Assembly (NCBI GenBank): GCA_016786885.1
Contig: JAEUVO010000064.1
Location: forward strand, 186,001 to 250,000
Reading direction: 5' to 3'
Source: Chitinophagaceae bacterium
GTDB lineage: Bacteria; Bacteroidota; Bacteroidia; Chitinophagales; Chitinophagaceae
Length of the DNA stretch: 64,000 bases
The notes under the pieces: model-generated
Database searches by the model: none
The model's input: only the letters and a program-made list of their open reading frames with translations
Told to the model about the DNA's origin: nothing
Shown here: positions 17,515-25,092 of the stretch, piece by piece
Numbering within the stretch: position 1 is the first letter of the stretch
Layout: each line of letters opens with the position of its first letter
Translations under genes and position numbers: made by a program

Positions 17515-18966
17515 TTGCAAAACGACCAAAACATACACGACGCTTCTTTAACTAATGAAGACCTCGCTCCTGTTCCCGCATCAAAACGAACCTGGGGCAC
17601 CTGGAACTATGCGGCCTTATGGATCAGCATGAGTCTTTGTATCCCGACATATATGCTGGCCAGTTCGCTGATCGGTGGCGGCATGAACTGGTGGCAGGCC
17701 ATTCTTACCATCTTTCTCGGCAATACGATTGTTTTAATACCGATGATACTGAACGGACATGCCGGCGCTAAATATGGCATTCCCTTCCCTGTTTTTGCAA
17801 GGGCCAGTTTCGGTACCATAGGTGCTAATATCCCGGCGATGCTGCGGGCTATTGTGGCCTGCGGATGGTTTGGTATTCAGACATGGATTGGTGGTGATGC
17901 ATTATATCATATTCTGAAAGCATGGAACCCGTCATTGGCAGATGTGGATACACAGTCGTTGTTTCCACAGGCATTACCGATGATCTGCTTCCTTGTATTT
18001 TGGTTGCTGAACATGTTCATCGTTTATCTCGGTGTGGAAAGCATCCGGAAATTATTAGTGTTCAAAGCAATCTTTTTGCCTGTGGCGGCATTGGCATTAT
18101 TGGCATGGGCCATCACAGCAGCAAAAGGATTGGGGCCGATATTGGAGCAACCTTCAAAATTACATGGCAATGATTTCTGGAAATATTTTTTCCCGGCACT
18201 TACGGGTATGGTTGGTTTCTGGGCAACATTATCATTGAACATCCCCGACTTTACGAGATATGCCAAATCTCAAAAAGCACAGATCAGCGGGCAGGCAATC
18301 GGCTTGCCTCCTTCCATGACATTGTTTGCTTTCATCGGCGTGGTAGTAACATCAGCAACACCTATTGTTTACGGCAGCACCATCTGGGATCCTGTGCAAC
18401 TGGCCGGCAAGTTTGATAATAAACTGATGGTGAGTTTTGCCATGCTGGCGGTGATCATTTCCACACTGGCTACCAATATTGCGGCGAATATTGTCAGCCC
18501 GGCTAATGATTTTGCCAACCTGGCACCGAAGAAAATAAATTTTAAGACCGGTGGCTATATCACGGGTATCATCGGCATTCTCATCTTCCCCTGGAAATTA
18601 GTGGCCGACCCCAGTGGATATATTTTTACCTGGCTGGTGGGCTATTCAAGTTTGCTGGGCCCGGTGGGAGGAATTCTGATCACCGATTATTATTTTATCC
18701 GCAAACAACAACTGGTCGTAGATGAATTGTACAGTTCAACAGGACGTTATCATTTCAGTAACGGTTTTAATACATCAGCGGTCATTGCATTACTCGCCGG
18801 TATACTGCCCAACATTCCCGGCTTTTTAGTAACGATCAAAGTAATAGCTGCTGATGCTGTTCCTTACTGGATAGGCAATCTCTATAATTATGCCTGGTTT
18901 GTTGGCTTTTTAGTAAGTGGTTTTATATATTGGTTATTGATGAAAAAAATGAAGAATTCGGAATGA
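17515..18966 (+). CDS. NCS1-family nucleobase transporter (uracil/cytosine/allantoin type)
   Basis: 483 aa, TTG start at 17515 (no ATG is available between the in-frame stop at 17497 and the first helix). About 12 TM helices. The NCS1 signature is present: GTWNYAALWISMSLCIPTYM, the GAKYGIPFPVFARASFG loop and the NIPDFTRYAKS segment in the middle. These Na+ or H+ symporters carry uracil, cytosine, hydantoins or allantoin; the operon makes uracil/thymine the likely cargo. The last residues and the stop (NSE, TGA) are encoded by the following repeat. Confidence 0.92.
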   Translation: MQNDQNIHDASLTNEDLAPVPASKRTWGTWNYAALWISMSLCIPTYMLASSLIGGGMNWWQAILTIFLGNTIVLIPMILNGHAGAKYGIPFPVFARASFGTIGANIPAMLRAIVACGWFGIQTWIGGDALYHILKAWNPSLADVDTQSLFPQALPMICFLVFWLLNMFIVYLGVESIRKLLVFKAIFLPVAALALLAWAITAAKGLGPILEQPSKLHGNDFWKYFFPALTGMVGFWATLSLNIPDFTRYAKSQKAQISGQAIGLPPSMTLFAFIGVVVTSATPIVYGSTIWDPVQLAGKFDNKLMVSFAMLAVIISTLATNIAANIVSPANDFANLAPKKINFKTGGYITGIIGILIFPWKLVADPSGYIFTWLVGYSSLLGPVGGILITDYYFIRKQQLVVDELYSSTGRYHFSNGFNTSAVIALLAGILPNIPGFLVTIKVIAADAVPYWIGNLYNYAWFVGFLVSGFIYWLLMKKMKNSE

Positions 18967-19022
18967 TGAGTTATGAATGTTTTTCGAAAATTCATAATTC
19001 TTAATTCATAACTCATAATTAA
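18954..19022. repeat. Intercistronic palindromic repeat C
   Basis: Left arm 18954-18978 (GAATTCGGAATGATGAGTTATGAAT) overlaps the 3' end of the transporter gene and supplies its TGA stop. Right arm 18990-19022 is ATTCATAATTCTTAATTCAT plus AACTCATAATTAA, identical in its core to repeat B. Confidence 0.85.
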
Positions 19023-19027
19023 ACTAT

Positions 19028-20407
19028 ATGTCAGTATTAATTAAGAACGGAAGGATCATCACAGCAACTGATGACTATGTGGCCGACATCTTCATCGAAG
19101 GCGAAACCGTGAAAGCCATCGGCAAAAACTTAAACGTAAATGCTGAAAAAGAAATAGATGCTGCCGGTAAATTAGTTTTTCCGGGTGGCATAGACCCGCA
19201 TGTGCATTTGGATATGCCTTTTATGGGAACCTTCTCTTCTGATAATTATGAAACGGGAACAAGGGCCGCTTTGTTTGGTGGCACCACGATGGTGATCGAT
19301 TTTATTTTACAGAAGCAAGGGAACTCCCTTCGTTCTGCGCTGGAAGAATGGAAAGGCCGGAGTGATAATAACTGTGTAGGTGATTACAGTTTTCATATGG
19401 CGGTGACAGACTTTAACGAGAATACAAAAAAAGAGATACAGGAAATGATAGAGAAAGAAGGCATCACTTCTTTCAAAACATTTATGGCTTACAAGGGAGC
19501 ATTAATGATCGATGACCGGCAGATGATCGGCTTAATGCAGGAAGTAAAGAAACATGGCGGCCTCATCAATGTGCATGCAACCAATGGTGACATGATCGAC
19601 TTCCTCATTGCCAAACACCGGGCTGAAGGTAAACTCTCCCCGCTCTATCATTATTTATCTCAACCCGAAGTAACCGAAGCAGAAGCCAGCGGACGTTTTG
19701 CAGATATGGCCAACTATACCGGTTGCCCCGGCTATATTGTTCACCTGACCTGCGAAGGTGCATTGAATGCGGTGAGGAATGCCACAAGAAGAAATCAAAA
19801 AGTATTTGTGGAAACCTGTATTCAATATTTGATCATTGATGCTTCTTTATACGAAAGAGAAGATGGTGCCAAATGGGTGATGAGTCCGCCATTAAGAGAA
19901 AAGAAAGACCAGGCAACATTATGGGCAGGCATCAATCAGGGACTCGTACAGGTAGTGGCAACTGATCACTGTCCTTTCAAATGGGAACAGAAACTGATGG
20001 GTAAAGATGATTTTTCTAAAATCCCAAATGGGCATCCTGCTATTGAAAACAGAATGGAATTGTTATACAGCGAAGGAGTGAACAAAGGAAAGATCACATT
20101 AAACAAATATGTGGAAGTAGCATGCACCAACCCGGCGAAGATTTTCGGTATGTTCCCGAAAAAAGGAACTATCGCCGTAGGCAGTGATGCAGACATCGTC
20201 ATTTTTGATCCCAACGAAAAACATAAACTATCGGCTAAAACACATCACATGAATGTGGACTACAGTGGTTATGAGGGATGGGAAGTAACCGGTAAAGTAA
20301 AAACGGTTTTACTGAGAGGAAAGATCGCCATTGAAAATAACCATTGTCTTATTGATAAAGGATATGGAAAGTTTATCAAACGTTCTAAAGTATCTCAGGT
20401 AATTTAG
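19028..20407 (+). CDS. hydA: Dihydropyrimidinase (D-hydantoinase)
   Basis: 459 aa cyclic amidohydrolase. Metal ligands are visible: H58 and H60 (GIDPHVHLD), the carboxylated lysine K150 (TSFKTFMAYKG), His in NVHATNGD, His in VHLTCEGA and D313 (ATDHCPF). The enzyme opens 5,6-dihydrouracil or dihydrothymine to N-carbamoyl-beta-alanine or its methyl form in the cytoplasm. The substrate-loop text GTFSSDNYETGTRAALFGGTT is typical of dihydropyrimidinases rather than dihydroorotases. The stop TAG is provided by repeat D-left. Confidence 0.95.
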   Translation: MSVLIKNGRIITATDDYVADIFIEGETVKAIGKNLNVNAEKEIDAAGKLVFPGGIDPHVHLDMPFMGTFSSDNYETGTRAALFGGTTMVIDFILQKQGNSLRSALEEWKGRSDNNCVGDYSFHMAVTDFNENTKKEIQEMIEKEGITSFKTFMAYKGALMIDDRQMIGLMQEVKKHGGLINVHATNGDMIDFLIAKHRAEGKLSPLYHYLSQPEVTEAEASGRFADMANYTGCPGYIVHLTCEGALNAVRNATRRNQKVFVETCIQYLIIDASLYEREDGAKWVMSPPLREKKDQATLWAGINQGLVQVVATDHCPFKWEQKLMGKDDFSKIPNGHPAIENRMELLYSEGVNKGKITLNKYVEVACTNPAKIFGMFPKKGTIAVGSDADIVIFDPNEKHKLSAKTHHMNVDYSGYEGWEVTGKVKTVLLRGKIAIENNHCLIDKGYGKFIKRSKVSQVI

Positions 20408-20432
20408 AATTATGAGTGATGAATTATGAATG
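20401..20432. repeat. Palindromic repeat D, left arm
   Basis: AATTTAGAATTATGAGTGAT then GAATTATGAATG. It supplies both the TAG stop of hydA (20405-20407) and the ATG of the four-helix-bundle gene (20426). It matches the left arms of the other junction repeats; its partner arm lies after the four-helix-bundle gene. Confidence 0.85.
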
Positions 20433-20797
20433 AGGGAAAAGACAATATTATAGTACAGAAATCTTATGCATTTGCACTTGAGATAATTAAACTCTACAAG
20501 GTACTCGTGGAGAAAAAGGAATACGTTCTATCAAAACAAATACTCAGGAGCGGAACTTCAATCGGCGCTAATATTCATGAAGCTGTAGGAAGTGAATCAA
20601 AAAAGGACTTTATTCATAAGTTGGGAATTTCGGTAAAAGAAGCAAGAGAAACTTCTTATTGGTTGAACTTATTAAAGGATAGTGACTATTTATCAATTCT
20701 TGAATTCGAAAGATTAATTGGCTTATGTGAAGAATTGATAAGAATACTAAACAGTATCATTCTGACGACTAAGGAAAGATATTTCTCTAATTCATAA
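20426..20797 (+). CDS. Four-helix-bundle protein (23S rRNA intervening-sequence protein family)
   Basis: 123 aa. KSYAFALEIIKLYKVLVEK, the signature SKQILRSGTSIGANIHEAVGSESKKDFIHKL, then ARETSYWLNLL and LCEELIRILNSII identify the S23/IVP four-helix-bundle family (TIGR02436-like), relatives of the Avd proteins of diversity-generating retroelements. Members often lie in rRNA intervening sequences or scattered singly; their biochemical role is not known. Here the start codon lies in repeat D-left and the last two codons plus stop lie in repeat D-right, so the gene fills the loop between arms. It has no evident role in pyrimidine breakdown and looks like an insertion in the operon. Confidence 0.92.
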   Translation: MNEGKDNIIVQKSYAFALEIIKLYKVLVEKKEYVLSKQILRSGTSIGANIHEAVGSESKKDFIHKLGISVKEARETSYWLNLLKDSDYLSILEFERLIGLCEELIRILNSIILTTKERYFSNS

Positions 20798-20870
20798 CTC
20801 ATAATTTGTTTTACATTCATAACTCATAATTTGTTTTACATTCATAACTCATAATTCTAAATTCATAATT
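20789..20870. repeat. Palindromic repeat D, right arm, with 25-bp tandem duplication
   Basis: Units at 20790-20814 and 20815-20839 are identical 25-mers (ATTCATAACTCATAATTTGT then TTTAC); a third, 17-bp copy sits at 20840-20856, followed by CTAAATTCATAATT. The first unit overlaps the end of the four-helix-bundle gene. Confidence 0.88.
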
Positions 20871-20877
20871 ATTCAAC

Positions 20878-21744
20878 ATGCCAAGAATCATCAAATCAGG
20901 TCTCATTCAAATGTCGCTTCCAAAAACAGAAGGCGAAGGAACCATTGCAGAAATTAAAGAAGCGATGGTGCAGAAGCACATCCCTTATATTGAAGAAGCA
21001 GGAAAGAAAGGAGTACAGATACTTTGCTTCCAGGAAATTTTTAATACCCCCTACTTCTGTCCCGGCCAGGATAAAGCCTGGTATGAAAGTGCAGAAACAG
21101 TTCCTGGTCCAACGATTGAACGGATGCAGGCCTATGCAAAGAAATATAACATGGTCATCATAGTTCCGGTCTATGAAAAGGAACAAGCCGGTGTTTTGTA
21201 TAACACTGCTGCTGTAATTGATGCCGACGGAACTTATCTTGGAAAATACAGGAAGAATCATATTCCGCATACATCCGGTTTCTGGGAAAAGTTTTTCTTT
21301 AAACCCGGCAACCTCGGCTATCCTGTTTTTCAAACAAAGTATGCAAAGGTGGGTGTATACATCTGTTATGACCGCCACTTTCCGGATGGTGCAAGAATTT
21401 TAGGACTGAACGGTGCAGAGATCGTTTACAATCCTTCCGCTACGGTTGCCGGTCTCTCCCAATACCTATGGAAACTGGAACAACCGGCGCATGCCGCTGC
21501 CAATGGTTATTTCATGGGTTGTATTAATCGTGTAGGAACAGAAAAACCCTGGAACCTCGGCAAGTTCTATGGCAGCAGTTATTTCGTTGACCCCAGGGGA
21601 CAAATTTTTGCGCAGGCATCGGAAGACAATGATGAATTACTGATCGCCGAATTTGATCTCGATATGATAGAACAAGTAAGAAGTGTGTGGCAGTTCTTCA
21701 GAGATCGCCGGCCGGAGACGTATGGGAAATTAGTTGAGTTATGA
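20878..21744 (+). CDS. Beta-ureidopropionase / N-carbamoyl-beta-alanine amidase (nitrilase superfamily)
   Basis: 288 aa. The Glu-Lys-Cys triad is visible: E53 (CFQEIFNTPYF), K126 (KYRKNHIPH) and C163 (VYICYDRHFPD). The text closely follows bacterial beta-ureidopropionases and N-carbamoylputrescine amidases. In this operon it should hydrolyse N-carbamoyl-beta-alanine to beta-alanine, CO2 and ammonia, so the agmatine-pathway alternative is unlikely. The stop TGA (21742-21744) lies inside repeat E. Confidence 0.93.
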   Translation: MPRIIKSGLIQMSLPKTEGEGTIAEIKEAMVQKHIPYIEEAGKKGVQILCFQEIFNTPYFCPGQDKAWYESAETVPGPTIERMQAYAKKYNMVIIVPVYEKEQAGVLYNTAAVIDADGTYLGKYRKNHIPHTSGFWEKFFFKPGNLGYPVFQTKYAKVGVYICYDRHFPDGARILGLNGAEIVYNPSATVAGLSQYLWKLEQPAHAAANGYFMGCINRVGTEKPWNLGKFYGSSYFVDPRGQIFAQASEDNDELLIAEFDLDMIEQVRSVWQFFRDRRPETYGKLVEL

Positions 21745-21819
21745 ATTTAGAATGATGAATTATGAATGCCAGAACATCACGCCACATTCATAATTCATAA
21801 CTCATAATTCTAAATTAAA
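21736..21819. repeat. Intercistronic palindromic repeat E
   Basis: Left arm 21736-21768 begins within the upstream gene (GAGTTATGAATTTAG) and supplies its TGA stop. A loop of 17 nt ending in CGCCAC follows, then right arm 21786-21819 (ATTCATAATTCATAACTCAT then AATTCTAAATTAAAC). Confidence 0.85.
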
Positions 21820-21823
21820 CAGC

Positions 21824-23167
21824 ATGATCAAAAACAACAGATTAACCAACGAACAGTACGAACAAAATTTCGCCGACATTCACCCGCCGTATGAAAATAT
21901 AACAGCGGCGAAAGTGGATGCCAACCGTTGTTTGTTTTGCTATGATGCGCCTTGCATGAAGAGTTGTCCTACCAGTATTGATGTTCCGAAATTCATCAAG
22001 CAAATTGCAACAGAAAATATAAAAGGTTCGGCTAAAACAATTTTTTCTTCTAACATCATGGGAGCTGGTTGCTCTAAAGTTTGTCCAGTAGAAAAACTAT
22101 GCGAAGGTGCCTGTGTATATAATTTATTGGAAGAAGAACCAATTCCTATTGCAAAGCTGCAACGCTACTCCACAGAGAAAGCCATGGAAAACAACTGGCA
22201 ATTGTTTGAAAGAAAACCATCAGCAGGAAAGAAAGTGGCAATTGTAGGTGCAGGTCCAGCAGGACTAAGTTGTGCCCATGTTCTTTCAAGAGAAGGCATT
22301 GATGTAACCATCTATGAAAAAGAAAGTAAAGGTGGCGGACTGATGACCTATGGCATTGCTGCCTATAAAGTAACCCCGCAGTTTTGCGAAGAGGAAGTCA
22401 ACTATATCACTTCCATCGGCGGCATTGAAATCAAATACAACCGGGAACTGGGAAAGGATATCACCTTATCACAACTGAAAAAAGAATACGATGCTGTTTA
22501 CCTCGGCATCGGTGTGGGTGTGGCAAGACAATTAGATATTCCCGGTGAAAAACTGGAAGGTGTTGTTGATGCTATAGAATTTATTTATGATATACGGAGC
22601 AAAGGTTATCCATCCGTTCCGGTTGGTGACAAGGTAGCCGTGATCGGGATGGGTATGACCGCTATTGATGCCGCCACCCAGGCCAAACGTCTCGGTGCAA
22701 AAGAAGTAACGATGCTATATCGCCGTACCGAAGCGGAAATGCCCTGCACCAAACATGAACTTGATATTGCCATGCTGGATGGTTGTGAAGTAATCTGGCT
22801 GGCAGCGCCGCAAAAAATAAAAGGCTCAGCAGGAAAAGTAAAGCAACTTGTGTGCAGCAAAATGAAACTCGGCGAACCTGATGCTTCAGGCCGCCGCTCC
22901 CCTGTTGATACCGGAGAAACATTTACTCTTGATGTTGACATGGTCATCAAAGCAGCGGGGCAAGTACCATTTGAAAAATTGGTAAAGAAATCAAGACTGG
23001 ATAACAAGAACGGGAAAATTGTGGTCAATGAAAACTGTGCTACTAATATTAAAGGTGTATTTTCTGGTGGTGATGCAGTGAATGGTGGTAAAGAAGTGGT
23101 GGATGCCGTGCAGGCGGGGAAAGATGGAGCTAAAGCGATTTTGAAATATCTAAAAATTATGAATTAA
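21824..23167 (+). CDS. preT: NAD-dependent dihydropyrimidine dehydrogenase subunit PreT
   Basis: 447 aa. The N-terminal Fe-S domain has CLFCYDAPCMKSCPTSIDVP and CSKVCPVEKLCEGACV, as in glutamate synthase small subunit and the N-terminal part of mammalian dihydropyrimidine dehydrogenase. Next come FAD-binding VAIVGAGPAGLSC (near residue 140) and NAD(P)-binding VAVIGMGMTAIDAA. PreT takes electrons from NAD(P)H and passes them through Fe-S clusters to PreA, which reduces uracil or thymine. It is separated from preA by a small membrane-protein gene. The stop TAA is supplied by repeat F. Confidence 0.94.
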   Translation: MIKNNRLTNEQYEQNFADIHPPYENITAAKVDANRCLFCYDAPCMKSCPTSIDVPKFIKQIATENIKGSAKTIFSSNIMGAGCSKVCPVEKLCEGACVYNLLEEEPIPIAKLQRYSTEKAMENNWQLFERKPSAGKKVAIVGAGPAGLSCAHVLSREGIDVTIYEKESKGGGLMTYGIAAYKVTPQFCEEEVNYITSIGGIEIKYNRELGKDITLSQLKKEYDAVYLGIGVGVARQLDIPGEKLEGVVDAIEFIYDIRSKGYPSVPVGDKVAVIGMGMTAIDAATQAKRLGAKEVTMLYRRTEAEMPCTKHELDIAMLDGCEVIWLAAPQKIKGSAGKVKQLVCSKMKLGEPDASGRRSPVDTGETFTLDVDMVIKAAGQVPFEKLVKKSRLDNKNGKIVVNENCATNIKGVFSGGDAVNGGKEVVDAVQAGKDGAKAILKYLKIMN

Positions 23168-23229
23168 GAATTATGAGTTATGAATGAAAATACGCCACAT
23201 TCATAATTCATATCTCATAATTCCAAATC
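23155..23229. repeat. Intercistronic palindromic repeat F
   Basis: The left part (AATTATGAATTAAGAATTAT, GAGTTATGAATG) overlaps the end of preT. After a loop ending in CGCCAC comes the right arm 23199-23229 (ATTCATAATTCATATCTCAT, AATTCCAAATC). Confidence 0.82.
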
Positions 23230-23235
23230 AGAACA

Positions 23236-23490
23236 ATGATTTTATTACAGGAAGCAATTGGAGGCGGGCCTTTTTTCATTCTCGCTTTGTTTTTACTAGT
23301 AGCCGGTTTTGCAAGCCTGCTGTATACTTTGTTTCGGGTAACAAAGTCAGTAAATAAAAAACAACCCGGAAACGAAGAACAAATCTGGGAAAGTCGGAAT
23401 AAAAACAAAGGGCTTCTGGTAGTGTTAATTATAATTTTAGCTGGTTTAATTTTCTTTATTAACTGGCTGAGTAAAATAAAATATGGTTGA
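23236..23490 (+). CDS. Small two-TM membrane protein between preT and preA
   Basis: 84 aa. A first hydrophobic helix (about 10-33, GPFFILALFLLVAGFASLLYTLF), a basic/polar loop (RVTKSVNKKQPGNEEQIWESRNKNK) and a second helix (about 59-77, GLLVVLIIILAGLIFFINW) are visible, with a charged end. I do not recognise a family. Its place between the two subunits of one enzyme, bounded by the same repeats, suggests co-expression; it might tether the soluble dehydrogenase to the membrane, but nothing in the sequence proves that. Confidence 0.68.
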   Translation: MILLQEAIGGGPFFILALFLLVAGFASLLYTLFRVTKSVNKKQPGNEEQIWESRNKNKGLLVVLIIILAGLIFFINWLSKIKYG

Positions 23491-23492
23491 GT

Positions 23493-23558
23493 GAATTTAG
23501 AATTCTCAATAAAAAACACGCCACATTCATAATTCATATCTCATAATTCTAAATTAAA
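23493..23558. repeat. Intercistronic palindromic repeat G
   Basis: A degenerate left arm (GAATTTAGAATTCTCAAT, 23493-23510) and an intact right arm from 23525 (ATTCATAATTCATATCTCAT, AATTCTAAATTAAAC), preceded by CGCCAC as in repeats E and F. Confidence 0.8.
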
Positions 23559-23563
23559 CAGAC

Positions 23564-24832
23564 ATGGCCGATATAACCTCAAACTTTTTAGGAATTAAAT
23601 CACCAAATCCGTTTTGGCTTGCCAGTGCCCCTCCCACTGACAAAAAATACAATGTGCTCCGGGCTTTCGAAGCCGGCTGGGGCGGTGTGGTCTGGAAAAC
23701 ACTGGGCTCGCAGGTAAAAAATGTATCGTCAAGATATTCTGCCGTTGATTTTGGCGGGCAGCGGGTCATGGGCTTTAATAATATCGAACTCATCAGCGAC
23801 CGGCCGCTGGACATTAACTTAAAAGAGATCGCCGAATGTGTCCGCTTATTCCCCGACCGGGCCATGATCGTTTCGCTAATGGCTGACAATGATAAAAAAA
23901 GCTGGCATGAATTAATTAAGAAAGTAGAAGACACCGGCGCCCATGGACTGGAGCTCAACTTCGGTTGCCCGCATGGCATGACGGAAAGAGGCATGGGTGC
24001 TGCCGTGGGACAAGACCCCGAAATTGCCTGCATGGTGGTGGAATGGGTGATGGAAGCAGCAACAATTCCTGTCATCACCAAGCTTACACCCAATGTACAC
24101 TCCGTGGTGCCCACCGGTCGTTCCGTGGTAAAGGCCGGAACGAATGGCCTGTCATTGATCAACACGATACAATCGGTAACGGGTATTGATCTGGATACCC
24201 TGGTGCCCAATCCCTATGTGGCGGGCAAGTCGGTATTTGGTGGTTATTGCGGCCCGGCCGTAAAGCCCATTGCCTTAAAAATGCTCACCACCATTGCACA
24301 GGATGAGCTCACCAAAAAAGTACCCATCAGCGGTATTGGCGGCATCAGCACCTGGAAAGATGCGGTGGAGTTTATGCTGCTCGGTGCAAGCAACGTACAG
24401 GTATGCACGGCGGCAATGAAGCATGGGTTCCGCATTATTGAAGACCTCTGCGAAGGGCTGAACAACTGGATGGACGAAAAAGGATTTGCCACCCTCGATG
24501 ATTTTATCGGCAAGTCGGTGCCCACGATTACGCATTGGGAAGACCTCGATATCAACTATCATCATATTGCCAAAATAAACCAGGACAAATGTATTCACTG
24601 CGGTCTCTGCTATATTGCCTGCGAGGATACCTCGCACCAGTCCATTAATCTCGCTTATGGAAAACCTTACAATACCTACACCATAAAAGAAGAGGAATGT
24701 GTGGGCTGCAATCTCTGCCAGCTGGTTTGCCCGGTGGATGATTGTATTACCATGGAAGAGCACCGGGTAGCACCGGAGTATTTGAACTGGGTGGAATTTC
24801 AAAAGCGAGGACTACCCCTTAATGACCATTAG
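23564..24832 (+). CDS. preA: NAD-dependent dihydropyrimidine dehydrogenase subunit PreA
   Basis: 422 aa. A dihydroorotate-dehydrogenase-like FMN barrel (about 1-310) has the catalytic loop NFGCPHGMTERGMG with active-site C135, the residue that tells dihydropyrimidine dehydrogenase from class 1 dihydroorotate dehydrogenases. Two [4Fe-4S] ferredoxin motifs follow at the C-terminus (CIHCGLCYIAC and CVGCNLCQLVC). PreA reduces uracil and thymine to the 5,6-dihydro forms. It is the last operon gene; no clear T-run terminator follows. Confidence 0.95.
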   Translation: MADITSNFLGIKSPNPFWLASAPPTDKKYNVLRAFEAGWGGVVWKTLGSQVKNVSSRYSAVDFGGQRVMGFNNIELISDRPLDINLKEIAECVRLFPDRAMIVSLMADNDKKSWHELIKKVEDTGAHGLELNFGCPHGMTERGMGAAVGQDPEIACMVVEWVMEAATIPVITKLTPNVHSVVPTGRSVVKAGTNGLSLINTIQSVTGIDLDTLVPNPYVAGKSVFGGYCGPAVKPIALKMLTTIAQDELTKKVPISGIGGISTWKDAVEFMLLGASNVQVCTAAMKHGFRIIEDLCEGLNNWMDEKGFATLDDFIGKSVPTITHWEDLDINYHHIAKINQDKCIHCGLCYIACEDTSHQSINLAYGKPYNTYTIKEEECVGCNLCQLVCPVDDCITMEEHRVAPEYLNWVEFQKRGLPLNDH

Positions 24833-24840
24833 TTCTTTTG

Positions 24841-24962
24841 TCATCCCGAGCGCAGCGAGGGATGCTGTTGAATGATCATTAAGATGATTATGTAGCCAGC
24901 ACCATTGCTACTATTGGGCAACAGTTGCGACGCACAGCCTGCACAGAGCGAAGCGAAGTGTT
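24841..24962. repeat. REP-like dispersed repeat pair
   Basis: CATCCCGAGCGCAGCGAGGG ATG at 24841-24863 is an imperfect palindrome with CATCCC/GGGATG arms. About 80 nt on, CACAGAGCGAAGCGAAGTG (24944-24962) is a second known-looking Bacteroidota repeat word. They lie downstream of preA and mark the edge of the accessory stretch. The rest of 24833-25092 is AT-rich with no gene seen. Confidence 0.5.
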
Positions 24963-25092
24963 CAGGGTTCGGTAATTCTATTCAAAAATATTTCTGTAAC
25001 AAACTATCTTTTAGCAATTAATTTAAATGAAAATGCGGAATCTAAACTGCTTTCTTTTGACGCTAGATAATTAACATTAACATAAAAACACT

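Noticed and set aside
20426..20797. Four-helix-bundle gene considered as Avd of a diversity-generating retroelement
   Set aside because: No reverse transcriptase, template repeat or variable repeat is seen nearby; the sequence fits the IVP branch.
20789..20870. Short tandem array considered as a CRISPR
   Set aside because: Units are head-to-tail with identical 8-nt spacers rather than unique spacers of about 30 nt, and no cas gene is present.
24841..24863. Palindrome as the preA terminator
   Set aside because: No T-run follows, and the word is a familiar dispersed Bacteroidota repeat.
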